Shown here in pieces: positions 52,544 through 61,111 of a stretch of 64,000 bases of DNA. How positions within the stretch are numbered: the stretch's first letter is position 1; every line of letters begins with the position of its first letter. The stretch lies in assembly GCF_046127645.1 (NCBI RefSeq), contig NZ_CP175919.1; one strand, 5' to 3'. Made by a program: the position numbers and the translations under genes. The stretch is from Clostridium_F caseinilyticum. Its GTDB lineage: Bacteria; Bacillota; Clostridia; Clostridiales; Clostridiaceae. The notes beneath the pieces are model-generated. The model did not search any database, was not told the DNA's origin, and was given only the letters and a program-made list of their open reading frames with translations.

Positions 52544-52608
52544 AGCTTATTAAATTCATAACTTGTGGAAATAAGTTAATTATCATAGATGGAAATTTTT
52601 TTAGAATT

Positions 52609-52631
52609 GTTGTAATTATATTAGTTACAAC
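52609..52631 (+). promoter_or_regulatory. Third Rrf2-type operator candidate, before dsbA-like gene
   Basis: GTTGTAA (52609-52615) and GTTACAAC (52624-52631) form a palindrome closely matching the one over the regulator's own promoter; it lies 22 nt before the next gene. Confidence 0.65.
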
Positions 52632-52652
52632 TAAAAATAGGAGGTTATTAAA

Positions 52653-53258
52653 ATGTCATTAAATATTAAAGTATACTTTGATTTTGTTTGCCCATTTTGT
52701 TTTTTAGGAGAAGAAACTTTAAGTAAAGCTATGGAAGGTAAGGATGTAAATATTCAATGGATGCCTTTTGAATTAAGACCAGAACCATCACCACGAATAG
52801 ATCCTTGGAGAGAGCCTGAAAAATTAAATGCATGGAATAACTTTATTGAACCTGTAGCTAAAAATTTAAAAATAGATATGAAGTTACCTAAAATTTCACC
52901 ACATCCATATACGAATTTAGCCTTTGAAGGATACCATTATGCAAATAATATGGGCAAAGGAGAAGAATATATTAGAAGAGTTTTTAAAGGATTTTTCCAA
53001 GAAGAATTAGATATTGGAAAAATTGAGATATTAGCTAATTTATCTAAAGAAATAGGTTTAAATAAAGAAGAATTTATAAAAGTTTTAAAAAACAGAAGAT
53101 ATAAGGATAAGCAAGAAAAAGCATTAAAGCATGCTTATGAAGAAGCAAATGTTACAGTAGTGCCTACAATGGTTATAGGTGATGAAGTAGTTCAGGGGAA
53201 TACTTCAAAAGAAAATTTAGAGGAAATAATAAATAAACAAATAATAAAAAACAATTAA
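52653..53258 (+). CDS. DsbA family oxidoreductase (FrnE-like)
   Basis: 201 aa cytosolic thioredoxin-fold protein. The active-site CPFC (residues 13-16) follows the first strand in VYFDFVCPFCFLGEE; a helical insert (about 50-145) and the cis-Pro loop VTVVPTMVIGDEVVQG (near 175) complete the FrnE/DsbA-like fold. No signal peptide, so it acts inside, probably as a disulfide oxidoreductase or isomerase under thiol stress. SD AGGAGGT. The palindrome shared with the Rrf2 gene suggests that regulator controls it. Confidence 0.92.
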   Translation: MSLNIKVYFDFVCPFCFLGEETLSKAMEGKDVNIQWMPFELRPEPSPRIDPWREPEKLNAWNNFIEPVAKNLKIDMKLPKISPHPYTNLAFEGYHYANNMGKGEEYIRRVFKGFFQEELDIGKIEILANLSKEIGLNKEEFIKVLKNRRYKDKQEKALKHAYEEANVTVVPTMVIGDEVVQGNTSKENLEEIINKQIIKNN

Positions 53259-53284
53259 TTTTATAAATGGAAGGAAGAGATATT

Positions 53285-53468
53285 ATGAAAATTGCTTTAA
53301 TTGGATCAAGGAGTAAGAACAGGAAAATACTATGTTGGAGATGAATATTTAGTTGTGGATGAAAAAGGCAAAAGTAAAATTACTTTTGAAGATTTTGCAG
53401 TAGCTATGATTGATGAAATTGAAACTCCTAAACATATTAAAAGTAGATTTACAGTGGCATACAAGTAA
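53285..53468 (+). pseudogene. Remnant of NAD(P)H-binding protein (YwnB-like)
   Basis: The ATG at 53285 with SD GGAAGAG begins MKIALIGS, the start of a Rossmann-fold NAD(P)H-binding protein. After a frame change it continues RTGKYYVGDEYLVVDEKGKSKITFEDFAVAMIDEI...FTVAYK and TAA (53466-53468), which is the C-terminus of the same NmrA-like family (key RTGKYYVGDEYLVVDEKG). About 150 residues between are deleted. The gene was the third member of the rrf2-dsbA group. Confidence 0.8.
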
Positions 53469-53753
53469 AATACAGATTTAAAAGTGCAAATTGTTTAATA
53501 TCTTTATATAGGTAATAGTTTACTAATGAGGTAAATAAAACATTAATAAGAATGTTATACTTTTTAAAGGTAATTTGAGGGTATAATGGGACTGTACTGG
53601 GAAAATAGTATAGTCCTTATTTTATGTATCTATTTTTAAAATAGAACCTAATAAAGTTTAAGATTGTGATATAATTTAGTTTAAAATACAAATATGATTC
53701 ATTATTTTAACAATATTAGAGTAGTTTTAGAAGTACATAGGGGGAAAGATTTT
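53469..53753. other. Intergenic region
   Basis: About 285 bp. The inverted segments TGGGACTGTACTGGG and TATAGTCCTTATTTT near 53587-53625 could form a weak terminator. Otherwise nothing recognised. Confidence 0.3.
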
Positions 53754-53921
53754 ATGGAACTAGAATTGTTTAATTTTGTAGAAAGTGTTACAGAATCTCT
53801 AAATAGATCTAGAAATGAATTGGAAACTGCGTGTAAGGATATAGAACTATATTTTGAGGAAATATTATTAGCTTATAATGAAGGAGATTTAAACATCAAT
53901 TCCAGAGCAAAATCTCTATAG
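53754..53921 (+). CDS. Small acidic protein of unknown function
   Basis: 55 aa from the ATG at 53754, preceded by a strong SD (run of G at 53741-53744). An in-frame ATG 60 nt upstream has no SD. The protein is predicted to be helical and acidic (MELELFNFVESVTESLNRSRNELETACKDIELYFEEI; key VESVTESLNRSRNELE), without membrane segment or Cys motif. I do not recognise a family. It lies between the ywnB-like remnant and ade. Confidence 0.55.
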   Translation: MELELFNFVESVTESLNRSRNELETACKDIELYFEEILLAYNEGDLNINSRAKSL

Positions 53922-54151
53922 GATAGACAATTAACTTCTTGCAATAGGTAATAGGTTTAATAAAATAAAATTTTTAAGTTAGTATTTACGAACAAATAGC
54001 AAAGAATTAAAGAAAATGTAATGTAATATACGAATAAAATTGTAAACGATAGATAAATAATGTGGATTATATTATAAAAATATAATATAATGTATAAAAA
54101 TATACAAAGAAAAATCTGTAAAAATACAAAAGGCAAAAGGAGACGGGGTAT

Positions 54152-55951
54152 ATGTTTAATAAATTTGATACAAAACCTCTTTGGGAGGTAAGTAAAACTT
54201 TATCAAGTGTAGCACAAGGGTTTGAACCAGCTGATATGGTTATTATAAATTCAAGGCTTATAAATGTCTGTACAAGAGAAGTTATAGAAAACACAGATGT
54301 AGCAATTAGCTGTGGAAGAATTGCTTTAGTAGGTGATGCAAAACATTGCATAGGGGAAAACACAGAGGTAATTGATGCAAAAGGACAATATATTGCACCA
54401 GGTTTTTTAGATGGTCATATTCATGTTGAATCATCAATGTTAAGTGTAAGCGAATATGCTCGTTCAGTAGTTCCACATGGTACTGTTGGAATATATATGG
54501 ATCCACATGAAATTTGTAATGTACTGGGATTAAATGGTGTACGTTATATGATTGAAGATGGCAAGGGTACTCCACTTAAAAATATGGTAACCACACCATC
54601 CTGTGTACCAGCAGTCCCAGGTTTTGAAGATACAGGAGCGGCTGTAGGACCAGAAGATGTTAGAGAAACAATGAAGTGGAATGAAATAGTTGGATTAGGA
54701 GAAATGATGAACTTCCCAGGTATACTTTATTCTACAGATCATGCCCATGGAGTAGTAGGAGAAACTTTAAAAGCAAGTAAAACAGTAACAGGACATTATT
54801 CTTTACCTGAAACAGGAAAAGGATTAAATGGATATATTGCATCAGGGGTAAGATGTTGTCATGAATCTACAAGAGCTGAAGATGCCCTTGCTAAAATGCG
54901 CCTTGGAATGTACGCGATGTTTAGAGAAGGCTCTGCATGGCATGACTTAAAGGAAGTAAGTAAAGCCATTACAGAAAATAAAGTAGATAGTAGATTTGCT
55001 GTTTTAATATCTGATGATACTCACCCACACACATTACTTAAGGATGGACACTTAGACCATATTATAAAACGTGCTATAGAAGAAGGAATAGAACCATTAA
55101 CTGCAATTCAAATGGTAACAATAAATTGTGCACAATGTTTCCAAATGGATCATGAATTAGGTTCTATAACTCCAGGCAAATGTGCAGATATTGTATTTAT
55201 AGAAGATTTAAAAGATGTAAAAATAACAAAGGTTATTATAGATGGAAATTTGGTTGCAAAGGATGGAGTGTTAACTACTTCAATAGCTAAATATGATTAT
55301 CCTGAAGATGCTATGCATTCAATGCATATTAAGGATAAAATAACGCCAGATTCCTTTAATATTATGGCTCCTAATAAAGAAAAAATAACTACAAGGGTTA
55401 TCGAAATTATACCTGAAAGAGTTGGTACATATGAGAGACATATTGAGCTTAAAGTTAAAGATGATAAAGTTCAATGTGATTCAAGTAAAGATGTTTTAAA
55501 AGCAGTTGTATTTGAAAGACACCATGAAACAGGAAAAGCTGGATATGGTTTTGTTAAAGGTTTTGGTATTAAGAGAGGAGCTATGGCTGCAACAGTTGCC
55601 CATGATGCTCACAACTTATTAGTTATAGGAACAAATGATGAGGATATGGCATTAGCAGCTAACACATTAATAGAATGCGGCGGAGGAATGGTAGCTATAC
55701 AAGATGGGAAAGTGTTAGGCTTAGTTCCATTACCAATAGCAGGACTTATGAGTAATAAGCCTTTAGAGGAAATGGCAGAAATGGTAGAAAAACTAGATAG
55801 TGCATGGAAAGAAATTGGATGTGATATAGTTTCACCATTTATGACAATGGCACTTATTCCACTTGCTTGTCTACCAGAATTAAGGCTAACTAATAGAGGA
55901 TTAGTTGACTGTAATAAGTTTGAATTTGTATCATTATTTGTAGAAGAATAA
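54152..55951 (+). CDS. ade: Adenine deaminase
   Basis: Metal-dependent amidohydrolase converting adenine to hypoxanthine and ammonia, 599 aa. The N-terminal composite domain with DAKGQYIAPGFLDGHIHVESSM gives the HxH metal pair (near 86-92). YMDPHEICNVLG, GLGEMMNFPGIL, GHYSLPETGKGLNGYIASG and LISDDTHPHTLLKDGHLD carry further ligands; the C-terminal domain has KAGYGFVKGFGIKRGAMAATVAHDAHNLLVIGTNDEDM, a hallmark of this enzyme. SD AAAGGAGA. Monocistronic; no purine riboswitch was seen before it. Confidence 0.95.
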   Translation: MFNKFDTKPLWEVSKTLSSVAQGFEPADMVIINSRLINVCTREVIENTDVAISCGRIALVGDAKHCIGENTEVIDAKGQYIAPGFLDGHIHVESSMLSVSEYARSVVPHGTVGIYMDPHEICNVLGLNGVRYMIEDGKGTPLKNMVTTPSCVPAVPGFEDTGAAVGPEDVRETMKWNEIVGLGEMMNFPGILYSTDHAHGVVGETLKASKTVTGHYSLPETGKGLNGYIASGVRCCHESTRAEDALAKMRLGMYAMFREGSAWHDLKEVSKAITENKVDSRFAVLISDDTHPHTLLKDGHLDHIIKRAIEEGIEPLTAIQMVTINCAQCFQMDHELGSITPGKCADIVFIEDLKDVKITKVIIDGNLVAKDGVLTTSIAKYDYPEDAMHSMHIKDKITPDSFNIMAPNKEKITTRVIEIIPERVGTYERHIELKVKDDKVQCDSSKDVLKAVVFERHHETGKAGYGFVKGFGIKRGAMAATVAHDAHNLLVIGTNDEDMALAANTLIECGGGMVAIQDGKVLGLVPLPIAGLMSNKPLEEMAEMVEKLDSAWKEIGCDIVSPFMTMALIPLACLPELRLTNRGLVDCNKFEFVSLFVEE

Positions 55952-55993
55952 ATTAGAGAAATATATTTTAAATTAATAATTATTTATAATTAT

Positions 55994-56047
55994 TAAGAGA
56001 GTTATCGCATAAATTGTAAAAATTTTAATGTGATGATTCTCTTTTTA
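55994..56047 (+). terminator. Terminator of ade
   Basis: AAGAGAGTTATCGCAT and ATGTGATGATTCTCTT pair with few mismatches and end in TTTTTAT. Confidence 0.75.
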
Positions 56048-56142
56048 TACTTAAGCTAATTTGAAATGTTGAGCAATGAAATTGTATCACATAATTTTCA
56101 CATATTTATAAAATAAAATTTAATAAATCCAATAAGAAATAC

Positions 56143-56190
56143 AATGCCAAGATATATTTTTATTTACAAATAAAAATATATCTTGGCATT
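56143..56190. terminator. Perfect 23-bp palindromic hairpin
   Basis: The arms at 56143-56165 and 56168-56190 are exact reverse complements beginning AATGCCAAGATATA. It sits between the convergent ade and small membrane protein genes and overlaps the stop codon of the latter, so it is most likely a terminator for the minus-strand gene. Confidence 0.75.
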
Positions 56191-56521
56191 AAGGTTTTCT
56201 AAAAATTTTATATAATATAGAATCTGGATTATAAGATTCACAGCTCAATATAATTAATAACCATAAAATGGTAAATATAAATATAATTACACAAACTATA
56301 AATAATATGATATTTATAGACTTTCTATTTTCTTTTGGAATTTTAATATTTTTAATAATTCCAATAAACGAAAAAACTATTATAAATAAAGAAATTATTA
56401 TAAATAATACATATGAATTACTAGATGAAATTGGTAAATTAATTCCTAAAATACCTCCTATAATTATTGGTCCTAATAAAAATATAGATAAAATAGGATA
56501 AATAACCGCTTTTTTATTCAT
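56189..56521 (-). CDS. Small membrane protein of unknown function
   Basis: 110 aa with three hydrophobic helices (about 7-27, 36-55 and 70-92) and a short polar C-terminus. A Lys/Glu/Arg-rich loop (NIKIPKENRKS) between helices 2 and 3 is probably cytosolic. SD AAGGAGAT before the ATG. I recognise no family. Its stop codon lies in the outer end of the palindromic hairpin. Confidence 0.6.
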   Translation of the reverse strand: MNKKAVIYPILSIFLLGPIIIGGILGINLPISSSNSYVLFIIISLFIIVFSFIGIIKNIKIPKENRKSINIILFIVCVIIFIFTILWLLIILSCESYNPDSILYKIFRKP

Positions 56522-56744
56522 AAATATATCTCCTTGTATTTAAATTAAAAGTTTATTATGGATATTATATCATAAAATGTAATAAAATTAATTTTTATCA
56601 AAATAAATCCTTAGACCTTTTTAGTAATGTTTTTCTAATTTAATATATTGATAAAAATTTTTGCTTAAAATCAACTACAATAATATATTCTGTAGATGTA
56701 TAGAAAATAAATTGATAAAATAAATAAAAAGAAATATAATATAT

Positions 56745-56763
56745 GATAATGAATTACATTATC
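56745..56763. promoter_or_regulatory. Fur box upstream of AraC/siderophore transport genes
   Basis: GATAATGAATTACATTATC matches the 19-bp Fur consensus at nearly every position and is the centre of a perfect 16-bp inverted repeat (56736-56751 / 56757-56772). It lies about 90 bp before the AraC-type regulator. The rest of the 330-bp gap (56522-56851) shows no gene. Confidence 0.8.
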
Positions 56764-56851
56764 ATATATTATATGTGGATTATATAAACATTGAAATAAA
56801 TTATAGAAAGTAGAAAAAAGATTTATTGAGGACAAGAAAGGAGGGCGTGGA

Positions 56852-57889
56852 ATGAAAAATAAATTTCATATAAATACAAAACAGGGATATTTATCAATGA
56901 TTATGCAATATTCGTCAATACGTACCCAATTCGCAACAATACGAGGTTCTATGAATTTTAATAATGAAAAAGAAATTATATATGATATAAAACCTCAATA
57001 TGGTAAAGGTTGCATAAAATTTTATAAACTTATGGGAAATGTCATGCTTATAATTTATGATACAATATTTAATCATGATATGATAACAGAATTTGATTTA
57101 TCAAAAGAATACTTTGAAATAGAATATTGTGTTGATGGTTGCTTAAATATTCATGAAGATAAAGTAGGGAATATGTGTCTTTCTAAAAATGCACTTTCTA
57201 TATCAATGTCTCGTGAAACCTGTGGAAGAGTAGTTAATTGTTCAGGTCAAAAATATAAAGGGATCTCAATTACTGCTGAAAAATCAGCTATAGCATCATA
57301 TTTTGGTAGCTGTGGGATTGAGCTATGGGAGGATACGATAGAGGAGTTAGAAAATGAACTTAGAAATCAGTATTATCAAGGAATAAATGTTTCTCCTGAA
57401 ATAGCAAACATATTTTTGCAAATATTTAATTGTAGTTTACCAGAGAAATCGAAAATTTTATTCTTTGAAAGCAAGGTAATGGAAATATTATCAAAAATAG
57501 TATCCTATGAAATTCTAGGCACAAATAAAATAAATCAATTACAGCTAGATGAATTTGAAATTAATCAGATAAAAAAGATACCAGAGGTATTAATGGAAAA
57601 CCTATACGAACTTCCAACAGTAAATATTCTATCTAAGCAGCTAGCGATAAATAAGAATAAATTAGCAAAGGGATTTAAAGCAATATATGGTGATACTATA
57701 TTCAGATATCATAGAAAAATATGTCTGGAGCGTGCTGCTATATTATTATTAGATACTGACAAATCTATTAATGAAATTGCTCTTGATGTAGGATATTCAA
57801 ATCCAAGTAATTTTTGTTATGCTTTTAAAAAGGAGTTTGGAGTAACCCCTTTGCAATATAAAGATGATTCCTTAAAACTTGTAAATTAA
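56852..57889 (+). CDS. AraC family regulator (PchR-like)
   Basis: 345 aa. The N-terminal sensing region (about 90-160) includes YFEIEYCVDGCLNIHED and VSMSRETCGR-like residues typical of PchR/iron-type AraC proteins. The C-terminal double HTH is LPTVNILSKQLAINKNKLAKGFKAIYGDTIFRYHRKICLERAAILLL then KSINEIALDVGYSNPSNFCYAFKKEFGVTPLQYK (key NEIALDVGYSNPSNFCYAFKKEFG). PchR-type regulators turn on uptake genes when bound to an iron-siderophore. With a Fur box upstream and a siderophore-type ABC importer downstream, this is the likely specific activator of that importer. SD GGAGGG before the ATG. Confidence 0.88.
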   Translation: MKNKFHINTKQGYLSMIMQYSSIRTQFATIRGSMNFNNEKEIIYDIKPQYGKGCIKFYKLMGNVMLIIYDTIFNHDMITEFDLSKEYFEIEYCVDGCLNIHEDKVGNMCLSKNALSISMSRETCGRVVNCSGQKYKGISITAEKSAIASYFGSCGIELWEDTIEELENELRNQYYQGINVSPEIANIFLQIFNCSLPEKSKILFFESKVMEILSKIVSYEILGTNKINQLQLDEFEINQIKKIPEVLMENLYELPTVNILSKQLAINKNKLAKGFKAIYGDTIFRYHRKICLERAAILLLDTDKSINEIALDVGYSNPSNFCYAFKKEFGVTPLQYKDDSLKLVN

Positions 57890-57918
57890 TTTTTGCCATA
57901 ATTTTTATTTATTTAAAT

Positions 57919-57945
57919 TGCCACAGGTGTAGTACCTGTGGCTTA
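57919..57945 (+). terminator. Terminator
   Basis: GCCACAGGT / ACCTGTGGC with a 5-nt loop, followed by TTATTT. A Fur-like half palindrome GATAAT...ATTGTC is at 58006-58021, before the next operon. Confidence 0.85.
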
Positions 57946-58156
57946 TTTCATTGGGGAAATTCGGTTATCTACTCATATATTTTACAACATATTATCACAT
58001 TTAAAGATAATAGATATTGTCCTTATTTTTAAAGTTTTTTTCTCAATATAAACAGTGACTACATCAATATAGATAATATGAATTTTTTTGTATTATAGTT
58101 CTTAAGAAGAAATAAAATTTTTGTAGGTACTAGAATACATAAGGAGGTAAAAAATA

Positions 58157-59185
58157 TTGAAAAAATGTGTAACATTATTTATAGGAGTTATTTTTATTTT
58201 AGGACTAGTAGGTTGCTCGCAATCTACACAAGGACAGAATGGAAAAGGGAAAACTATAGGTGAACAGGAACAAAAACAAAATAAATCTAAAAGTAATTAC
58301 CCTGTAAATATTAAGGTTTATACTGATGAGGGAAAAGAGATAATACAAACCATAGAAAAAGAGCCTAAGAGAGTGGTGATAATGGGACAATCTATGGCTG
58401 AATTAATGATTAAATTTGGATTACAAGATAAAGTTGTTGGGATAGGATATCTTGATAAATCTTTTTCAAAATATGATGATGAAATATCTAAGATGCCAAT
58501 TATTGCAAAATCATGGCCTTCTAAAGAAGCAATAATTGCTTTGAAGCCTGATATTATTTATTCTATGTCTTCAGCCTTTAAAGAAGATAGGGTAGGTGAC
58601 ATTTCCTTTTGGAATGATAGAGGTATTCCAGTTCTTCCAGCGGTAAATTTTACAATAGGAAGAAGCATTGATGAATATTTTAAGGACATTAAGAATTTTG
58701 GATTAGCTTTTAACATTGAAAATGAGACAAATAAGTATTTAAAAGAACAGAAGGATAGAATGGATAAAGTTAAAGAAGTAGCCCAAAAAGCAAAGACCAC
58801 TCCAAATGTATTACTTGTTGCAAGTGCTGGACGTGAAAATTATGATTATTATCCGCCATCAGGGTGCATCATTGATGAAGTAATTGAAGATGCAGGTGGA
58901 AAATATATAGAATTATCAAAGGATTCATATATGGAGATGTCAATTGAGTCAATTATTGCTGCAAATCCAGAAAAAATAATTATAACTGAGTTCCAAGGTT
59001 CTGATAGGGAAAAGATAAAAAATAAAATACTTTCTAATAAAAGACTTCAAAATGTTACTGCAATAAAGACAGATAATGTAATGGTTGTAGACTACACCAA
59101 TGCAATACGTGGAAGCCTTGAACTTTCAGATTTGTATGAAGATGTTGCAAAATTCATTCATCCTGAACTATTTGGAGGAAATTAG
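58157..59185 (+). CDS. Siderophore-type ABC transporter binding lipoprotein
   Basis: 342 aa, TTG start with SD AAGGAGGT (58141-58148). The signal is a hydrophobic stretch and lipobox GLVGC with Cys20, then a Gln/Lys/Gly-rich linker. The fold is the BtuF/FhuD/FepB type: RVVIMGQSMAELMIKFGLQDKVVGIGY, ALKPDIIYSM and VVDYTNAIRG segments. It delivers an iron-siderophore (or related metal chelate) to the permease encoded 2 nt downstream. The ligand is inferred from the Fur box and AraC neighbour; cobalamin or heme cannot be ruled out from sequence alone. Confidence 0.88.
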   Translation: MKKCVTLFIGVIFILGLVGCSQSTQGQNGKGKTIGEQEQKQNKSKSNYPVNIKVYTDEGKEIIQTIEKEPKRVVIMGQSMAELMIKFGLQDKVVGIGYLDKSFSKYDDEISKMPIIAKSWPSKEAIIALKPDIIYSMSSAFKEDRVGDISFWNDRGIPVLPAVNFTIGRSIDEYFKDIKNFGLAFNIENETNKYLKEQKDRMDKVKEVAQKAKTTPNVLLVASAGRENYDYYPPSGCIIDEVIEDAGGKYIELSKDSYMEMSIESIIAANPEKIIITEFQGSDREKIKNKILSNKRLQNVTAIKTDNVMVVDYTNAIRGSLELSDLYEDVAKFIHPELFGGN

Positions 59186-59187
59186 TT

Positions 59188-60306
59188 ATGTTACAAACAG
59201 GAAAAGTAGGAGTAGCAAAATATAATACAGTGAATTATGGAAGTACTTCTAAAAAACGTTCTCTGTTTACTGCAATAATCATTGGGTTAGTTGCTATCCT
59301 TATATTATCTATCATAATTTCAGTATCAATAGGACAAGTATCTATTCCATTTAGCCAATCTTATGAAATATTAATCTATAAAATAACTGGATTACAGACT
59401 GGTAATTTAGATCAATTTAAGAATGGAATGTTTGAGGAGATTATTTGGCAAATTCGTTTTCCTAGAGTGTTATTGGCTATGATTGCAGGAATTGGGCTTA
59501 CACTATGCGGTGTAGTTATGCAGGCTTCTGTACAAAATCCTTTAGCTGATCCTTATATATTAGGAATTTCGTCTGGTGCTTCATTAGGAGCAACATTTTC
59601 AATTATGATTGGATTTGGTGTTGCAGGTACTTTAAGTGAACTTGGAGTTGCTTTTTGGGCATTTATTGGCGCATTTGGTGCTGGGGCTTTAGTTATGGGC
59701 CTTGCCAGTATTGGTGGAAAAATGTCCTCTGTAAAATTAGTACTCGCAGGAACTGTTATCAATGCTTTATGCAATGCAATTTCAAGTTTTATTGTTTATT
59801 TTGCTAAAGATGCAGAAGGAATTCGTTCTGTAACATTTTGGACTATGGGAAGTCTAAGTTCTGCACAGTGGGGAAAGCTTCCTATTATTACTACCATTGT
59901 AATGTTAGCTGTGGTGCTATTTTTATCTCAGGCAAGAATAATGAATACTATGATGATGGGAGAAGAGACGGCAGTTACTCTGGGAATAAACCTTAATTTT
60001 TATAGGAGACTTTATATGGTGATTTCAGTTGCGGTAACGGGTGTTATAGTAGCAACTTGTGGGATTATAGGATTTGTGGGATTAATTGTTCCTCATATTG
60101 TTAGAAGTATTGTTGGCTCAGATAACAAACGACTTTTACCAACAAGTATTCTATTTAGCGCAATATTTTTAATTTGGGCAGATATTTTTGCTAGAACAAT
60201 TATTCCAAATGGAGAACTACCAATTGGCATTATTACATCTCTTCTTGGAGCACCTGTGTTTATGTACATGCTAGTAAAGAGAAGTTATGGATTTGGAGGT
60301 AAGTAA
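59188..60306 (+). CDS. FecCD-family ABC transporter permease
   Basis: 372 aa permease with about ten helices, probably a homodimer because only one permease gene is present. Motifs: WQIRFPRVLLAMIAGIGLTLCGVVMQASVQNPLADPYILGISSGASLGA (key RFPRVLLAMIAG, NPLADPYILGISSGA) and the late GIIGFVGLIVPHIVRSIVGSDNKRLLP, both FecCD hallmarks. Starts 2 nt after the binding protein stop; SD GGAGG lies within the end of that gene. The end nearly touches the ATPase gene. Confidence 0.93.
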   Translation: MLQTGKVGVAKYNTVNYGSTSKKRSLFTAIIIGLVAILILSIIISVSIGQVSIPFSQSYEILIYKITGLQTGNLDQFKNGMFEEIIWQIRFPRVLLAMIAGIGLTLCGVVMQASVQNPLADPYILGISSGASLGATFSIMIGFGVAGTLSELGVAFWAFIGAFGAGALVMGLASIGGKMSSVKLVLAGTVINALCNAISSFIVYFAKDAEGIRSVTFWTMGSLSSAQWGKLPIITTIVMLAVVLFLSQARIMNTMMMGEETAVTLGINLNFYRRLYMVISVAVTGVIVATCGIIGFVGLIVPHIVRSIVGSDNKRLLPTSILFSAIFLIWADIFARTIIPNGELPIGIITSLLGAPVFMYMLVKRSYGFGGK

Positions 60307-60307
60307 A

Positions 60308-61078
60308 TTGAATTTAAAAGTAGACAATATATTTGTTACTTTATCAGGAAGAAAAATTGTAAAGGATATTTCTCTACAGGTTGATGATGGAAAATTTGTT
60401 GGGATTATTGGACCAAACGGATGCGGAAAATCAACTTTGTTAAAAAGCATATATAAAGTAATAAATCCTGAAAATGGATCTGTTTTTTTAGGAGAGAAGG
60501 ATGTTTTAAAATCAAAAGCTAAATCAGTTTCAAAAGATATGGGGGTTGTTGGACAGTTTAATGATTTGAGTTTTGATTTTTCTGTTTACGATATGGTTAT
60601 GATGGGGAGAACACCTCATAAGGGGTTAATGGAGCCTGATAATAAAGAGGATTATGAAATTGTGCATAATGCTTTGAAAAAGGTGAATTTAACTACATAT
60701 TCTGATAGAAGCTACTTAACTCTTTCAGGTGGAGAAAAACAAAGGGTCATATTGGCTAGAGCTATAGCACAGGAGCCAAAGTTTTTAATTCTAGACGAAC
60801 CAACAAATCATTTAGATATTAAATATCAACTCCAAATTTTTTCTATTGTAAAGTCATTAAAGATAGGGGTATTAGCAGCATTACATGACTTATCAATGGC
60901 AGTTACATACTGTGATATTTTGTATGTAGTAAAGAATGGAGAAATAGTAACCTATGGAAAGCCAAATGAGATTTTGACTAAAGAGCTTATAAAATCAGTA
61001 TATGAAATTGACTGTGAGATATATACCAATCCTATAACGGGAGAAATGGCTATTGCTTATAAAATGCCTAAATATTAA
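60308..61078 (+). CDS. FecE/FhuC-type ABC transporter ATPase
   Basis: 256 aa from the TTG at 60308, 7 nt after SD GGAGGT (60295-60300), just after the permease stop; an in-frame ATG at 60287 would overlap the permease and precede the SD. Walker A IIGPNGCGKSTLLK, Q-loop VGQFNDLSFDF, signature LSGGEKQRVILARAIAQ, Walker B FLILDEPTNHLD and H-loop ALHDLSMAV are intact. It powers the siderophore-type importer. Confidence 0.93.
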   Translation: MNLKVDNIFVTLSGRKIVKDISLQVDDGKFVGIIGPNGCGKSTLLKSIYKVINPENGSVFLGEKDVLKSKAKSVSKDMGVVGQFNDLSFDFSVYDMVMMGRTPHKGLMEPDNKEDYEIVHNALKKVNLTTYSDRSYLTLSGGEKQRVILARAIAQEPKFLILDEPTNHLDIKYQLQIFSIVKSLKIGVLAALHDLSMAVTYCDILYVVKNGEIVTYGKPNEILTKELIKSVYEIDCEIYTNPITGEMAIAYKMPKY

Positions 61079-61111
61079 AGCGTGTATATTTGAAAAAAAG
61101 GAGGTTTTATC

